Origin: Tritrichomonas musculus
Taxonomy: Eukaryota > Parabasalia > Tritrichomonadida > Tritrichomonadidae
Direction of reading: 5' to 3'
Length of the DNA: 64,000 bases
NCBI GenBank assembly: GCA_039105265.1
Contig: JAPFFF010000020.1
Span: 637,001 to 701,000, forward strand
How positions within the stretch are numbered: the stretch's first letter is position 1; the number at the start of each line of letters is the position of its first letter. Shown here piece by piece: positions 20,209 to 28,838 of the stretch. Both the position numbers and the translations under genes were made by a program. A model generated the notes under the pieces. The model made no database searches. It worked only from the letters and a program-made list of their open reading frames with translations, and was not told the DNA's origin.

Positions 20209-21148
20209 ATGGATCAATTTTTCATTAATTTATTCGAAAACTCAGCAAATAATCTTATTGGAATCTATACTTTTTGTTCAAACAAAGATTTATTATTGAA
20301 CCTATTTTATTCATTAATTATAATAGAAAATTCGTGTCCTTGTCCGAATTGCAAAGAAGAAACATCAAATATACACTCAGCAGCTAATACTTACTTTAAT
20401 AGATTGCGTTATTGCACGAGATGCCACACTCATTTTTCATTATTTCATCGAACCGTTCTAACGAGAGCTCATATTGATCCACCAACCTTCATGGGGTTAG
20501 CTTATTGTTGGGTAAACCAGTATTCTTTGATCGACACTTGTGCAGAGTGCAATGTCAATAAGAATACTGTTACCAACTTTTTTACGGCTTTCAGGGACTC
20601 AGTTGTGGAAGAAGTAACAGAAGGACCACAAGAACAAATAGGAGGACCCAACATGCACGTGGAAATCGACGAAACAGTTATAACACATAGGAAGTATAAC
20701 AGAGGACGTTTATTGAAAACTGTTTGGGTCTTTGGAGGCATTTGCAGAGAAACAGACAAAGCTTTCGCTCTAGCTGTTCCAGACAGAACTGCACCTACAT
20801 TGAATGATGAGATCAAGAAACACATAGCAGATGGATCTATCATACACTCGGACACTTGGGCATCTTATCAGCAGATAGAGAACATTCCAGATAAAAATTT
20901 CACACATTTGTCGGTCAAAACATTCACAGAATTTTGTAGATCCAGAAACCGGGTCCCATACACAGCATGTAGAACGTATGTGGAGAGAACTCAAGTTCAA
21001 AAAGATTAAATCATACGGAATCAGCTCATTAGATGCATCAGGATATGTTTTTGAGTACATTTGGAGAAGAAACAACATAAGCACACTCTCAAGAGGACAA
21101 AAATTATTACGTTTACTACAAACACTGGCAAATACAGACTATACTTAA
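20209..21148 (+). pseudogene. Merlin/IS1595-family transposase, one frameshift
   Basis: The first frame runs from ATG 20209 to a stop at 21009. It has an N-terminal zinc ribbon (C45, C48, C69, C72), a helix-turn-helix-like segment (CAECNVNKNTVTNFFTAFRD), and the DDE core residues D154 in HVEIDETVI and D215 in IIHSDTWASY. Just after residue 241 (about 20930-20940) homology jumps to the next frame, where FVDPETGSHTQHVERMWREL supplies the third catalytic residue (the E of HVER), and coding-like sequence continues to the stop at 21146-21148. A single frameshift thus separates the third acidic residue from the rest. The family is related to bacterial IS1016/ISXO2 transposases. Confidence 0.85.
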
Positions 21149-21334
21149 GCATAATTTGGAAAAATAAAAATTAATCATATCTCATCATTTAATCATTTAA
21201 TTTTTTTTATATATATTTTTGAAATATTAAAAGAAACAATCTAAAGTGAATATATAAAAACAAAATATATCATCTATTAAGCGAATATATACATTGGTAT
21301 AAAAGAATAACTGTGAATGAATGTCAAAATGGTT
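21149..21334. other. AT-rich spacer after transposase
   Basis: About 190 bp of AT-rich DNA, nothing recognisable, leading into the right repeat array. Confidence 0.4.
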
Positions 21335-21692
21335 TAATATGTATTGATAATCGTAGTAAACTTTGTTAATAAATGAATATATAACATTGAACTTAGTGCA
21401 AATGATTCAAACATCGAATGTTGTAAAATCAAATACAATTTGATTACTATAATTGTTCAATATGTATTGATAATCGTAGTAATCTTTGATGATAAATGAA
21501 TATATAGCATTGAACTTAGTGCAAATGATTCAAACATCGAATGTTGTAAAATCAAATACAATTTGATTACTATAATTGTTCAATATGTATTGATAATCGT
21601 AGTAATCTTTGATGATAAATGAATATATAGCATTGAACTTAGTGCAAATGATTCAAACATCGAATGTTGTAAAATCAAATACAATTTGATTG
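21335..21692 (-). repeat. 123-bp subterminal tandem repeat, about 3 copies, inverted
   Basis: The same 123-bp unit as at 15721-16575 but in reverse orientation, with unit ends at about 21446, 21569 and 21692. Copy number is about three against seven at the other end. Confidence 0.9.
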
Positions 21693-21942
21693 CGAAAATT
21701 AAAATTTGAAATATATTGTTGTGCAATTAGTTAAAAGTAATGATCTTGATGGCTGCATTCCATCAAGAATAGTGATTTGTTTGAGGATAATACAGTAAAA
21801 TTGCTTGCTGTTATCAGTAAAAATTGTGAGCATTCAAAAATTCAATCGCATAAAATCCATAAAATTTTTATTTTTATCCACCATTCAAATTTGAGAGCCC
21901 TCAGAAAATTGAGAGAACGAAGCAAAATAATAGGAGAGTACC
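21693..21942 (-). repeat. Merlin right terminal inverted repeat
   Basis: Reverse complement of 15471-15720, ending GAGAGTACC immediately before the duplicated AAATCGTA. Confidence 0.9.
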
Positions 21943-21950
21943 AAATCGTA
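21943..21950 (+). repeat. Merlin target-site duplication, right copy
   Basis: AAATCGTA, an exact copy of 15463-15470. Confidence 0.9.
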
Positions 21951-22379
21951 TTTTTAAATTTGTATAATAATTGAAAATAGCATTTTTATTTATATTTTTG
22001 ATAAACCTCTTATCCCAAAAAAAAAAAAAAGGTAATTTGTGGGTTCGAACTATTTACTCCATAAAAATATCTATTTTGCCAATTTTTCTAAAATGAAAAT
22101 CAAATAATTTATAATATAAAAATTTATTTTGTTTATTATTTCTATTTTTAATTAAATTATCATTAATGGGGGTTGGGGGCCAAGCCCCAGAATTTTTTTG
22201 GCCAATGGCTGAACAATGGTCCAAAACACTAACCATTTAGAATCAAAATTAAAAAGGAATATATCCCAATCCAAAAAAGAAAAAGGATGAGCAATATATA
22301 AATAATTAATTTTAAAATTTCACAAATAATTTATTTTCCATATTCACTCATAGCAAGCTTTATATGTATTTTTTATAAT
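21951..22379. other. Host spacer between Merlin and foldback element
   Basis: About 430 bp without a supported gene. It contains a poly-A run (22015-22030), the phrase GTGGGTTCGAACTA, which resembles a Pol III B box but lacks a tRNA context, and a GC hairpin TGGGG-GCCAAG-CCCCA near 22172-22190. Confidence 0.4.
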
Positions 22380-22381
22380 TA

Positions 22382-22409
22382 CAGTCTTTTCAGGATTATA
22401 ACGGAAATA
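22382..22409 (+). mobile_element. Left end of Tc1/mariner-type foldback element
   Basis: CAGTCTTTT after a TA dinucleotide (22380-22381) mirrors AAAAGACTG followed by TA at 46570-46580. Together with 45901-46578 this is a roughly 0.7-kb element with long inverted repeats, split by Polinton B. Confidence 0.75.
22404..22409 (+). repeat. Polinton B target-site duplication, left
   Basis: GAAAT(A) precedes the left tip and GAAATA follows the right tip (45901-45906). The mirrored arm of the host foldback element reads GGAAATATCTAC without interruption, which confirms the insertion site. The sixth base is shared with the element tip, so the duplication is 5 or 6 bp. Confidence 0.85.
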
Positions 22410-22486
22410 GTAGTATATACTAGTCGGTTTCCGTTGGGGCTAGAGCCCACACCGTCAACACGAACTAGTTAAAAAAAAAAAAATAA

Positions 22487-22518
<32 letters not shown>

Positions 22519-22670
22519 AAAAATATTTTTGTTCTCACTACTGCTCACCATCAATGAAACGGCACAGGGTCCCCACCCCTACCGCCCATCAATGAAACGG
22601 CACAGGTACCCCACCCCACAACCGCCCATCTATGAAACGGCACAGGTACCTGCCCCGAGAATCTCATACC
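22409..22670 (+). repeat. Polinton B left terminal inverted repeat
   Basis: Starts AGTAGTATATACTAG. In order: an AT palindrome (TAGTATATACTA), a foldback bounded by two ACTAGT sites (22419-22469), a purine-only tract (GAAAAA repeats, about 22471-22522), and three copies of a ~38-bp unit with CCATCAATGAAACGGCACAG (from 22548). Ends near GAATCTCATACC. Confidence 0.9.
22548..22658 (+). repeat. ~38-bp tandem units in left terminus
   Basis: Three imperfect copies of a unit containing ATGAAACGGCACAGG followed by a C-rich CCCCACCCC stretch. The right terminus of B has two copies and the left terminus of C about four, so the number varies between otherwise similar ends. Confidence 0.8.
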
Positions 22671-22702
22671 CTACAACAAAAATTAAAATAAAATAAAAGA
22701 AG

Positions 22703-23005
22703 TTAGATTTTACTAAATTGTTCTTCTATATGAGGTAGTTCAGCATTAGTTTGAACACCTACATCCCAAAGGTCTTGAGTTTGAACACCTATCTCTTTAT
22801 ATTCATAGGGAATAAAATGACACTCTGTCACTATATACTTTTCTTCTTCTTCTTCTTCTTGATGTTCCTTATAGTTTTTATACAAGCCCACTCGCTTTTT
22901 TTTCTTTGGGAACTTGGTAATGTTTCTTTCTTTATCATCAAGAGGATATTGACGAGGTTCATTTTTATCAATTCTATCAACAATGATTTTCCCCCACTTG
23001 TTCAT
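22703..23005 (-). CDS. Small Polinton protein with two GVQT motifs
   Basis: About 100 residues from ATG 23005 (MNKWGKIIVDRIDK). The middle is Lys-rich (FPKKKKRVGLY), then comes a Glu run, and the C-terminus holds KEIGVQTQD and WDVGVQTNA. The paired motif resembles docking sites for dynein light chain LC8. No enzyme motif. An initiator-like TCATTTTTA lies about 10 nt before the start. Divergent from the HNH gene with 41 bp between starts. Confidence 0.6.
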   Translation of the reverse strand: MNKWGKIIVDRIDKNEPRQYPLDDKERNITKFPKKKKRVGLYKNYKEHQEEEEEEKYIVTECHFIPYEYKEIGVQTQDLWDVGVQTNAELPHIEEQFSKI

Positions 23006-23012
23006 ACCAAAA

Positions 23013-23021
23013 TAAAAATGA
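23013..23021 (-). promoter_or_regulatory. Initiator-like motif before 22703-23005 gene
   Basis: TCATTTTTA on the minus strand fits the trichomonad initiator pattern TCA-Y-T-W and would give a leader of about 14 nt. Confidence 0.4.
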
Positions 23022-23046
23022 AATGAATCATTTAAAAAGTGAGTAA

Positions 23047-23382
23047 ATGTCATTTGTGCCACTCAAAGGCTTTACTAACGACTATGAGATACTGAATAGG
23101 TACCCCTTTACTATAAGACGTAAGAGTAATCATTTTATATGCAAAGATGCAAAACATATAAAGGGGTATATACGAGTATGTCTAAATGGCGACTACTACT
23201 TGAAACATGTACTTATAGCAAGACAGTTCATACCTAATGATGACCCACAACATAAAATAGAGGTAGACCATATCAATAGGAATAGGGCTGACTACCATCT
23301 AAGCAACTTAAGATGGATAACCCCAACTGATAGTAACTATAACAGGGATATGCCCAAAATTATAAATGCGAGGGCAGATTAG
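23047..23382 (+). CDS. NUMOD4-HNH homing-type endonuclease
   Basis: A 111-residue protein. Residues 3-14 (FVPLKGFTNDYEI) match NUMOD4. Residues about 70-100 (KIEVDHINRNRADYHLSNLRW) are an HNH nuclease core with the DH pair at 74-75 and the conserved N-LRW. Such proteins cut DNA site-specifically and spread as free-standing homing genes, or are used by the element itself. The 3' end overlaps the next, opposing gene by about 23 bp. Confidence 0.85.
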   Translation: MSFVPLKGFTNDYEILNRYPFTIRRKSNHFICKDAKHIKGYIRVCLNGDYYLKHVLIARQFIPNDDPQHKIEVDHINRNRADYHLSNLRWITPTDSNYNRDMPKIINARAD

Positions 23383-23623
23383 ATATTTGGTCCTCTAATA
23401 ACTCAAAGGCAAAATGTTCTATTTGGTCGATAAATTCCAAATCACCATCTTTCATCATTTCACCAAGAAATTCAGGTTCGAAATACTCAGCAGCTAACTC
23501 TTTTATCTTATTAATTAAAATATTACATACTCCCTCATTAGTCTCACATCTATATTCATAGAGGTTAGATACTATTTTATAGAGGATATATATACGCTCT
23601 TTTATGGTCATGTAATTAGCCAT
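23360..23623 (-). CDS. Small helical protein, unknown
   Basis: An 87-residue product (MANYMTIKERIYILYKIVSN), acidic at the end, predicted mostly helical by eye. No known family recognised. Convergent with the HNH gene. Confidence 0.5.
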   Translation of the reverse strand: MANYMTIKERIYILYKIVSNLYEYRCETNEGVCNILINKIKELAAEYFEPEFLGEMMKDGDLEFIDQIEHFAFELLEDQISNLPSHL

Positions 23624-23691
23624 TTATACAGAAATAAAAAAAAAATGAAATAAACAACATCTTCTTCTTCTTTCTTTTATTTGATTTTTAA

Positions 23692-23973
23692 ATGACAAGT
23701 GATGTAGGTACACAAACTAAACCTAACAATAAAATACAACTACTACAAGGTACTATTAAATTTCGACCTAAACTAGTTGATAGAGATGTTGCAAGATTAA
23801 CAAGAGGTTTGGGTCAAACTATATGGAAGTTCTCTAATAATCAAATAAATCTACAAAAATTATATGAGACATATTTAAATACTAATATAGCTTTTAGAGA
23901 CGTACTTGAATTTGCTAATAGACTCAAGAGAGAGACCAAAAGCAAAATTTACAGGTTGTGTGTTTGCGATTAA
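23692..23973 (+). CDS. Small Polinton protein with GTQT motif
   Basis: A 93-residue open frame from ATG 23692. It starts MTSDVGTQTKPNN, again an LC8-like QT motif, followed by a basic, probably helical part (DVARLTRGLGQTIWKFSNNQ). Function unknown. Confidence 0.5.
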   Translation: MTSDVGTQTKPNNKIQLLQGTIKFRPKLVDRDVARLTRGLGQTIWKFSNNQINLQKLYETYLNTNIAFRDVLEFANRLKRETKSKIYRLCVCD

Positions 23974-24115
23974 GAAAAATCAAGATGATAAAGATGAACA
24001 TGGGCATTACATAACAGTATTAAAGCCATATCAATATACTCTCCAAGAATCAAATCAAGGTATATTAACAGAGATAAAATTACATTATGATATTATCAAC
24101 ATAAGGATATCTCGA

Positions 24116-25231
24116 ATGAAGACTGAGGAGGAAAAACAAGCAGCTAGAGAACTGAGAGAGCAGATGAAAGAAAGAACATTGAAAAGTGATAAGAAAGAAT
24201 ATAAAACTAGAGGTATTCAAACAGATGATATACCTGAATTGGCTCCATTACCCAGACCTCCAACTTTAAATCGAAATGATTATCATCTTAACCTTAGGAA
24301 AATCGGTAGGAACCGACCTACAAATGTTGAGCCACCAACAAGGGATCAAAATCAAAACAGAATTCAACGTTTACTTCAAGGTAGTACAAATTTAGACGAG
24401 GATGATAGACCTAAGAAAAAATCAAAACGACCTCGATCACCTTCACCTCCACCACCTCGTTCACCTCCACCTCCACCACCTCCTCCTCCTTCATCACCAC
24501 CTCCACAGTTTCCATCATCACATACCTCTCGAGGTACTAGTCCTCCTCCAAGACAACCCCGTATGACACCACAGAAGGCAGGAGAGTATACAGTAGACCA
24601 AGGACATAATAGGATTCATGATTGGAGGAGTTTAGTCAATGATGAAAATATAGAAGAAGATGTTATTGATGACTACTTGAAACTTCTATATGAAAAAGGA
24701 AAGAGATTGAATAAACAACCTGGTCAAAATGAGGCAGAGTTTGATAAAAAGAAAATATTAGTTTTACCTACTGCATTTTATACCCTCCTTTCTATAGCAT
24801 ATGAGACTAATGATAAAGAAAAAATACATGAACTGATGAAAAGTCCTATCTCAGGAAAAAAGTCATTTTCAAAGTTCGATAAAGTATTTGTCCCCATTTG
24901 CTCAGATGGAGAACATTGGATTTTATGTATTGTTCGATATTCAAAGAAAATAATCGAATGCTATGACTCTGAGAATAAGTCAATGGAACCAGAGGTAAAG
25001 ACACTTAATAAGTGGATCAATCTTTCAGCAACATGTAATTTAAAAGCAAAATATTATGATGTACCTAGTCAAAGGAATCACAAGGATTGTGGAGTGTTTC
25101 TAATGGAATCTTGTCGTACCTTTTTGCATGAAGGAAATGGTAAGTTTAAACAACGCAATATGCCAGATATTAGAAAGAGAATACTACGAGAACTTCAAAA
25201 CAATGAATTAGAAACAGGTGTTGTATATTAA
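24116..25231 (+). CDS. Polinton maturation protease (C48/Ulp1-like)
   Basis: The first ATG in this frame is at 24116; the frame is open upstream to about 23906, so the start is uncertain. In order: a charged helical front with RGIQTDDIPEL, a Pro-rich disordered linker (24420-24560), and a C-terminal papain-like protease. Catalytic landmarks are GEHWIL (His), CYDSEN (Asp), and the Gln of PSQRN with DCGVF (Cys at 25088-25090), the order of Ulp1/adenovirus-type proteases. In Polintons and adenoviruses this enzyme cleaves capsid precursors. It heads a tight series of plus-strand structural genes. Confidence 0.85.
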   Translation: MKTEEEKQAARELREQMKERTLKSDKKEYKTRGIQTDDIPELAPLPRPPTLNRNDYHLNLRKIGRNRPTNVEPPTRDQNQNRIQRLLQGSTNLDEDDRPKKKSKRPRSPSPPPPRSPPPPPPPPPSSPPPQFPSSHTSRGTSPPPRQPRMTPQKAGEYTVDQGHNRIHDWRSLVNDENIEEDVIDDYLKLLYEKGKRLNKQPGQNEAEFDKKKILVLPTAFYTLLSIAYETNDKEKIHELMKSPISGKKSFSKFDKVFVPICSDGEHWILCIVRYSKKIIECYDSENKSMEPEVKTLNKWINLSATCNLKAKYYDVPSQRNHKDCGVFLMESCRTFLHEGNGKFKQRNMPDIRKRILRELQNNELETGVVY

Positions 25232-25255
25232 TAAAGACTTTTTATTCAACTCGAA

Positions 25256-26260
25256 ATGGAATTACCACCAAGTGTTAACACTTTATATCCTAATCGAGAT
25301 AATATAGTTAATGATGGTAATACACCTCTTCCAATCGAAACAGCCTACTTCCTTGAGGATGCTCAACATGATAAAGCTAAGTTTAATAGGTATTGGTTTA
25401 ATTTCCCACCAGAATGGTCAACTGCAAACAAAGGGGAATCTATTGTCGGTGTTCGTTCAGCACATATCATTAAGAGAAGACGCAAATTAGAATTTAATGT
25501 GACTATATTTAAAGTACAAAAATCCTACTTTGTTTTACATGGAGGAAATATAAACGACCATATTTTAACTCAAGAACTACTTGATAAATTCTACCAGGAC
25601 GCGCTCAAAGTAGAATATGAAAAAGAGCCTAATTGGAAATGGATAGCCAATTTTGATGTTATTGATTGGGTGTCAGAGGAAGGGGACTTAAGAGGGTTCT
25701 TTGATGCTGTTAACACCGCAATGAAATCTTGGATAGCTATGCATGGAGAATATGGACATGCATTTTCCCAAAATGATTCATTAATTGCATATCGAGATAT
25801 ACAAACAGATGGATATTATGATAAAGATGGTTTTCATGAAATTATATATACCAAAAATAATGATAATATAGAGGAAGCTTCAAATCATTTTATCAATTTT
25901 TTCCAAATTGGTGATTGGAATGAGGACTTTGCAGATGTGTTTAATATAGGCACAGGAGCTTATCAAAATAACCCTAAGAAGTATTCAACTTTAAGTAAGA
26001 GGTTGGTATTTGATAATGTATGGGACAGACATCCATGTAAAATATATTCATCGATAGGTGAACAAGCATTACATAACTATATTGGAGATAGTGATGTTGA
26101 ATATACTCCTATTAAGTACTTCAAGTTAAACTCAATGGACCAAAGGTTTTGGATAGACTTCTATAGTGATGTTCATTATTATTGTCCAACCAAACTACCT
26201 CCTAAAGATTCATTTGTAATCGAAATGCAATTCCTTCAATACGATAAGATATTTATTTAA
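25256..26260 (+). CDS. Probable penton (minor capsid) protein
   Basis: A 334-residue beta-rich protein with no enzymatic motif. Its place between protease and integrase and ahead of the ATPase and capsid genes, and the C-terminal pattern (YFKLNSMDQRFWIDFYSD then FVIEMQFLQYDK), fit the Polinton single-jelly-roll penton protein. The assignment rests mainly on size, position and overall pattern. Conserved in C (62524-63528), with the C-terminal end also in the fossil at 18170-18290. Confidence 0.6.
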   Translation: MELPPSVNTLYPNRDNIVNDGNTPLPIETAYFLEDAQHDKAKFNRYWFNFPPEWSTANKGESIVGVRSAHIIKRRRKLEFNVTIFKVQKSYFVLHGGNINDHILTQELLDKFYQDALKVEYEKEPNWKWIANFDVIDWVSEEGDLRGFFDAVNTAMKSWIAMHGEYGHAFSQNDSLIAYRDIQTDGYYDKDGFHEIIYTKNNDNIEEASNHFINFFQIGDWNEDFADVFNIGTGAYQNNPKKYSTLSKRLVFDNVWDRHPCKIYSSIGEQALHNYIGDSDVEYTPIKYFKLNSMDQRFWIDFYSDVHYYCPTKLPPKDSFVIEMQFLQYDKIFI

Positions 26261-26267
26261 AAAATAA

Positions 26268-27422
26268 ATGAGTAAAGAAGAACCAAGCCCATATGAAAAA
26301 TTATACAACAAAGCTAAATGGAAGACCTTGGACAAATACCTTAGCATGGCAAAACAAGAGAATCTAAATGAAGAAGAAGCAAAGAAATACTTTGATGAAA
26401 GAGTAGTACATGATAAGAGAGTACCTAAAGCACAATATATACCTATTGTATCCAAACATCCTCATGGCTATCAAATGGATACCTTCATTAATAATAAAGA
26501 GGCAGGTGGGTTGAATTATCTAATGTTCATCAATATCAACACCAGAAAAGCATATGCATATCCTATGAATGGTAAAGGATCAAGAGAAGTATTAACAGCA
26601 CTTCATAAATTTGTTAATGATGTACCTCATGTATATTCGATAACAAGTGATGAGGATGCAGCATATTTATCATCAACAGTCTTAGACTTCATGAGAGAGA
26701 AGAACATAAAATACCGAACAACAACTGAGAATAACCATAATGTACTTGGCATTATTAATAGATTTATGAGAACCATAAGAGATGCTATTGGCGAAAATAG
26801 GTTTATTCAACCAAAGGAGATGCATGATTTGGTCAACATATATAACAACTCTCCTCATAGGTCTTTAGATAATAAAGCACCTAATGATATTACTCCAGAG
26901 GATGAAATAAAGTACATACAAAAGAATGCACGCATTAATCCATACCATTTTAATCCAGGTGAGAAGGTCAGGTTAGTACTTGAAAAAGAACCATTTGGTA
27001 AAAGAAGAAGTAATTTGTCTAATGAGTCTTATATAGTTGACTCACAAAAAGGTAACCAGTTTGTGGTCAAGTCCAAAGATGGTTCAACTAGTTCATTCCC
27101 TGGATATAGGTTGTTAAGGACAAGAGACAAAAGGATTAAAGTAGCTGAAAGACTAAATGAAGGTAAAGAAAGTATTATTGAACGAATATATAACTTTGAT
27201 GAAGATACTGGTAAGTATGATTTAAAATGGGAAGGAGTCGAAGGTGATGATGCCTTTGCTAGACAAACTATTAGAGATGTAAGGAGAGGTAATCCATTAG
27301 TACTTGGAACAGCAGAAAGACAATATTGGTTGGAACAAAAGAAAAATTATGAACGACAAATTAAAGCAGGGCAAAAGGTTGAGGGCAAACCAATACCAGA
27401 TAAAATTATGAAATACATTTAA
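26268..27422 (+). CDS. Polinton integrase
   Basis: A 384-residue DDE integrase. The core is marked by GYQMDTF (D71), NYLMFININTRKAYAYPM, YSITSDEDAAYL (second acidic site near 128-130), NHNVLGIINRFMRTIRD and NSPHRSLDNKAP. A basic SH3-like tail (KVRLVLEKEPFGKRRSNLS) and a chromodomain-like end (IIERIYNFDEDTGKYDLKWEG, about residues 305-345) follow; such ends steer integrases to chromatin. Starts 7 bp after the penton gene. C copy: 61362-62516, four residues different. Confidence 0.92.
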   Translation: MSKEEPSPYEKLYNKAKWKTLDKYLSMAKQENLNEEEAKKYFDERVVHDKRVPKAQYIPIVSKHPHGYQMDTFINNKEAGGLNYLMFININTRKAYAYPMNGKGSREVLTALHKFVNDVPHVYSITSDEDAAYLSSTVLDFMREKNIKYRTTTENNHNVLGIINRFMRTIRDAIGENRFIQPKEMHDLVNIYNNSPHRSLDNKAPNDITPEDEIKYIQKNARINPYHFNPGEKVRLVLEKEPFGKRRSNLSNESYIVDSQKGNQFVVKSKDGSTSSFPGYRLLRTRDKRIKVAERLNEGKESIIERIYNFDEDTGKYDLKWEGVEGDDAFARQTIRDVRRGNPLVLGTAERQYWLEQKKNYERQIKAGQKVEGKPIPDKIMKYI

Positions 27423-27432
27423 AAATTTGTAA

Positions 27433-28299
27433 ATGGATGAACCCCCAAGTGCAGAACTAATAAATAAAGTAGAAACATTGATTAAAGAAACCTTACGGAA
27501 GAACATGAAAGAGATAGATGGTGCTTTGATTAAACCATTATCACCTGATTATCCTTTTAGTACAAATGGTATATACTTTTTAATTGGTAAACCAGGTGCT
27601 GGTAAAAGTTTTTGGATATGGAGACATATTATGATAACAGAGAGGTTGTTTAAACATCCATACTACCAAAAGATAATATTTTGCTCAAGCTCTGGTAAAA
27701 TGGATAAAACAGCTGAAACACTTAATAAACAGATACAATCAAGAATCGATTATGTAAAGGAAAGAGAATTAATGAGTTATCTTAAAAGACATCTTCGAAG
27801 AAAGATAAAGTATTATGCCATTGTCAAATATGTATTATCTCGAATGAAAGAGACCAATGACGAAATGAGGAGGCTCATTGAGAAGCATCATTTAAATGAG
27901 CTCAATGATAAAATAATATATATAGCCAATAAGTTAGTCAAGTATGAAACATCATCATATCCATATAACACATTATTGATACTAGATGATTGTGCAGGTA
28001 GTGATTTATTAAAGAATGGTAATAGTGAATTTATCAAGTTGTTAACCAAGACAAGACACTATAATTTAACATGTATCATGGCTATCCAAACTATTCGATT
28101 TGTTCATATGAATGCTAAAAGGTTAGCAACAGATATCATATGTTATACAGGATATAGTGAGGAAGATTTTACTAGCTTGTTGCAACAAACTAATAACTCA
28201 TTAAATACTAAGCAGACAGTAGCTGAATACTTACAACATAGAGAACCACATGAGAAGTTCGTAATGAATATTACGGCATCTAAGTACTATTTCGAATAA
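27433..28299 (+). CDS. FtsK/HerA-like genome-packaging ATPase
   Basis: A 288-residue ATPase with Walker A GKPGAGKS (52-59), Walker B LLILDD (181-186), and a downstream IMAIQT segment supplying the polar sensor Gln typical of the FtsK/HerA (poxvirus A32) group. It would pump element DNA into capsids. Starts 10 bp after the integrase. C copy at 60485-61351 differs at three residues, so it is among the best conserved genes. Confidence 0.92.
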   Translation: MDEPPSAELINKVETLIKETLRKNMKEIDGALIKPLSPDYPFSTNGIYFLIGKPGAGKSFWIWRHIMITERLFKHPYYQKIIFCSSSGKMDKTAETLNKQIQSRIDYVKERELMSYLKRHLRRKIKYYAIVKYVLSRMKETNDEMRRLIEKHHLNELNDKIIYIANKLVKYETSSYPYNTLLILDDCAGSDLLKNGNSEFIKLLTKTRHYNLTCIMAIQTIRFVHMNAKRLATDIICYTGYSEEDFTSLLQQTNNSLNTKQTVAEYLQHREPHEKFVMNITASKYYFE

Positions 28300-28316
28300 T
28301 TTTTTATTTTTTAAAA

Positions 28317-28790
28317 ATGGGAATTCAACGTCATTCAGTAGAAGATTATTGGAAGCCAAATTATTCCAAAAAGCAACAATTTTCTCCATGGCAAGAGATA
28401 ATAAAAGGAGGAGTAGGACTAGGCGGTAAGATATTAATGGGAGCAGCAGATAGTTTTTCGGGAGGTCTTGCAAGTAAACTATTAGATGCTTCAGCAGGTG
28501 GATTAACCAAGCATGCTGGTGTTATTGGTAAAGTTGCGAGAGGTCTTGGTGAAAGCTTCTTGAGCGATAGTACAAGAAATAAAATAGCAAATATAGCCGA
28601 CACAGCATTAAAGTATGTACCTGAAGGAAATGTGAAAACTGCCTTATCATCAATTAATAAATCTGCAAAAGGTGAATCAGTTGAATCAATTAAAGCACCT
28701 CTTGAAAAATCAGCAAATATACCGAAACCAGAGAAACCATTTCAAGAACATGATTTTAGTACAAACCATCATTCAAGAACCTACATCTAA
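28317..28790 (+). CDS. Gly/Ala-rich amphipathic protein
   Basis: A 157-residue protein whose middle (about 25-85) is rich in Gly, Ala and Leu with regularly spaced polar residues (GGVGLGGKILMGAADSFSGG), then a Ser/Lys-rich tail. No signal peptide. The pattern suits a membrane-active or internal capsid protein, such as adenovirus pVI, but this is inference from composition and from its place between ATPase and capsid gene. Confidence 0.55.
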   Translation: MGIQRHSVEDYWKPNYSKKQQFSPWQEIIKGGVGLGGKILMGAADSFSGGLASKLLDASAGGLTKHAGVIGKVARGLGESFLSDSTRNKIANIADTALKYVPEGNVKTALSSINKSAKGESVESIKAPLEKSANIPKPEKPFQEHDFSTNHHSRTYI

Positions 28791-28838
28791 TGAAAACTCA
28801 AAAAAACTAAATTTTTGGACTTTTTTGTTTATTTTTAA

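Larger units (their letters stand above)
15471..21942 (+). mobile_element. Merlin/IS1595-type DNA transposon, 6.5 kb, complete ends
   Basis: Both ends are defined exactly: GGTACTCTCCTATTATTTTG at the left and its reverse complement at the right, flanked by the 8-bp duplication AAATCGTA. Inside lie about 250 bp of inverted terminus, arrays of 123-bp tandem repeats on both sides, a transposase pseudogene near the right end, about 1.1 kb of an old Polinton, and long AT-rich DNA. At 6472 bp it is far larger than typical Merlins of 1-3 kb, because of the repeats and the captured DNA. One frameshift in the transposase means it probably depends on a sister copy. Confidence 0.85.

Noticed and set aside
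15471-21942. Mutator-like or LTR element instead of Merlin
   Set aside because: The duplication is 8 bp rather than 9-11, the ends are inverted and not direct repeats, and the transposase has the IS1595/IS1016 zinc ribbon and DDE pattern.
22041-22070. GTGGGTTCGAACTA as a tRNA T-arm
   Set aside because: No A box, acceptor stem or anticodon arm at the right distance.
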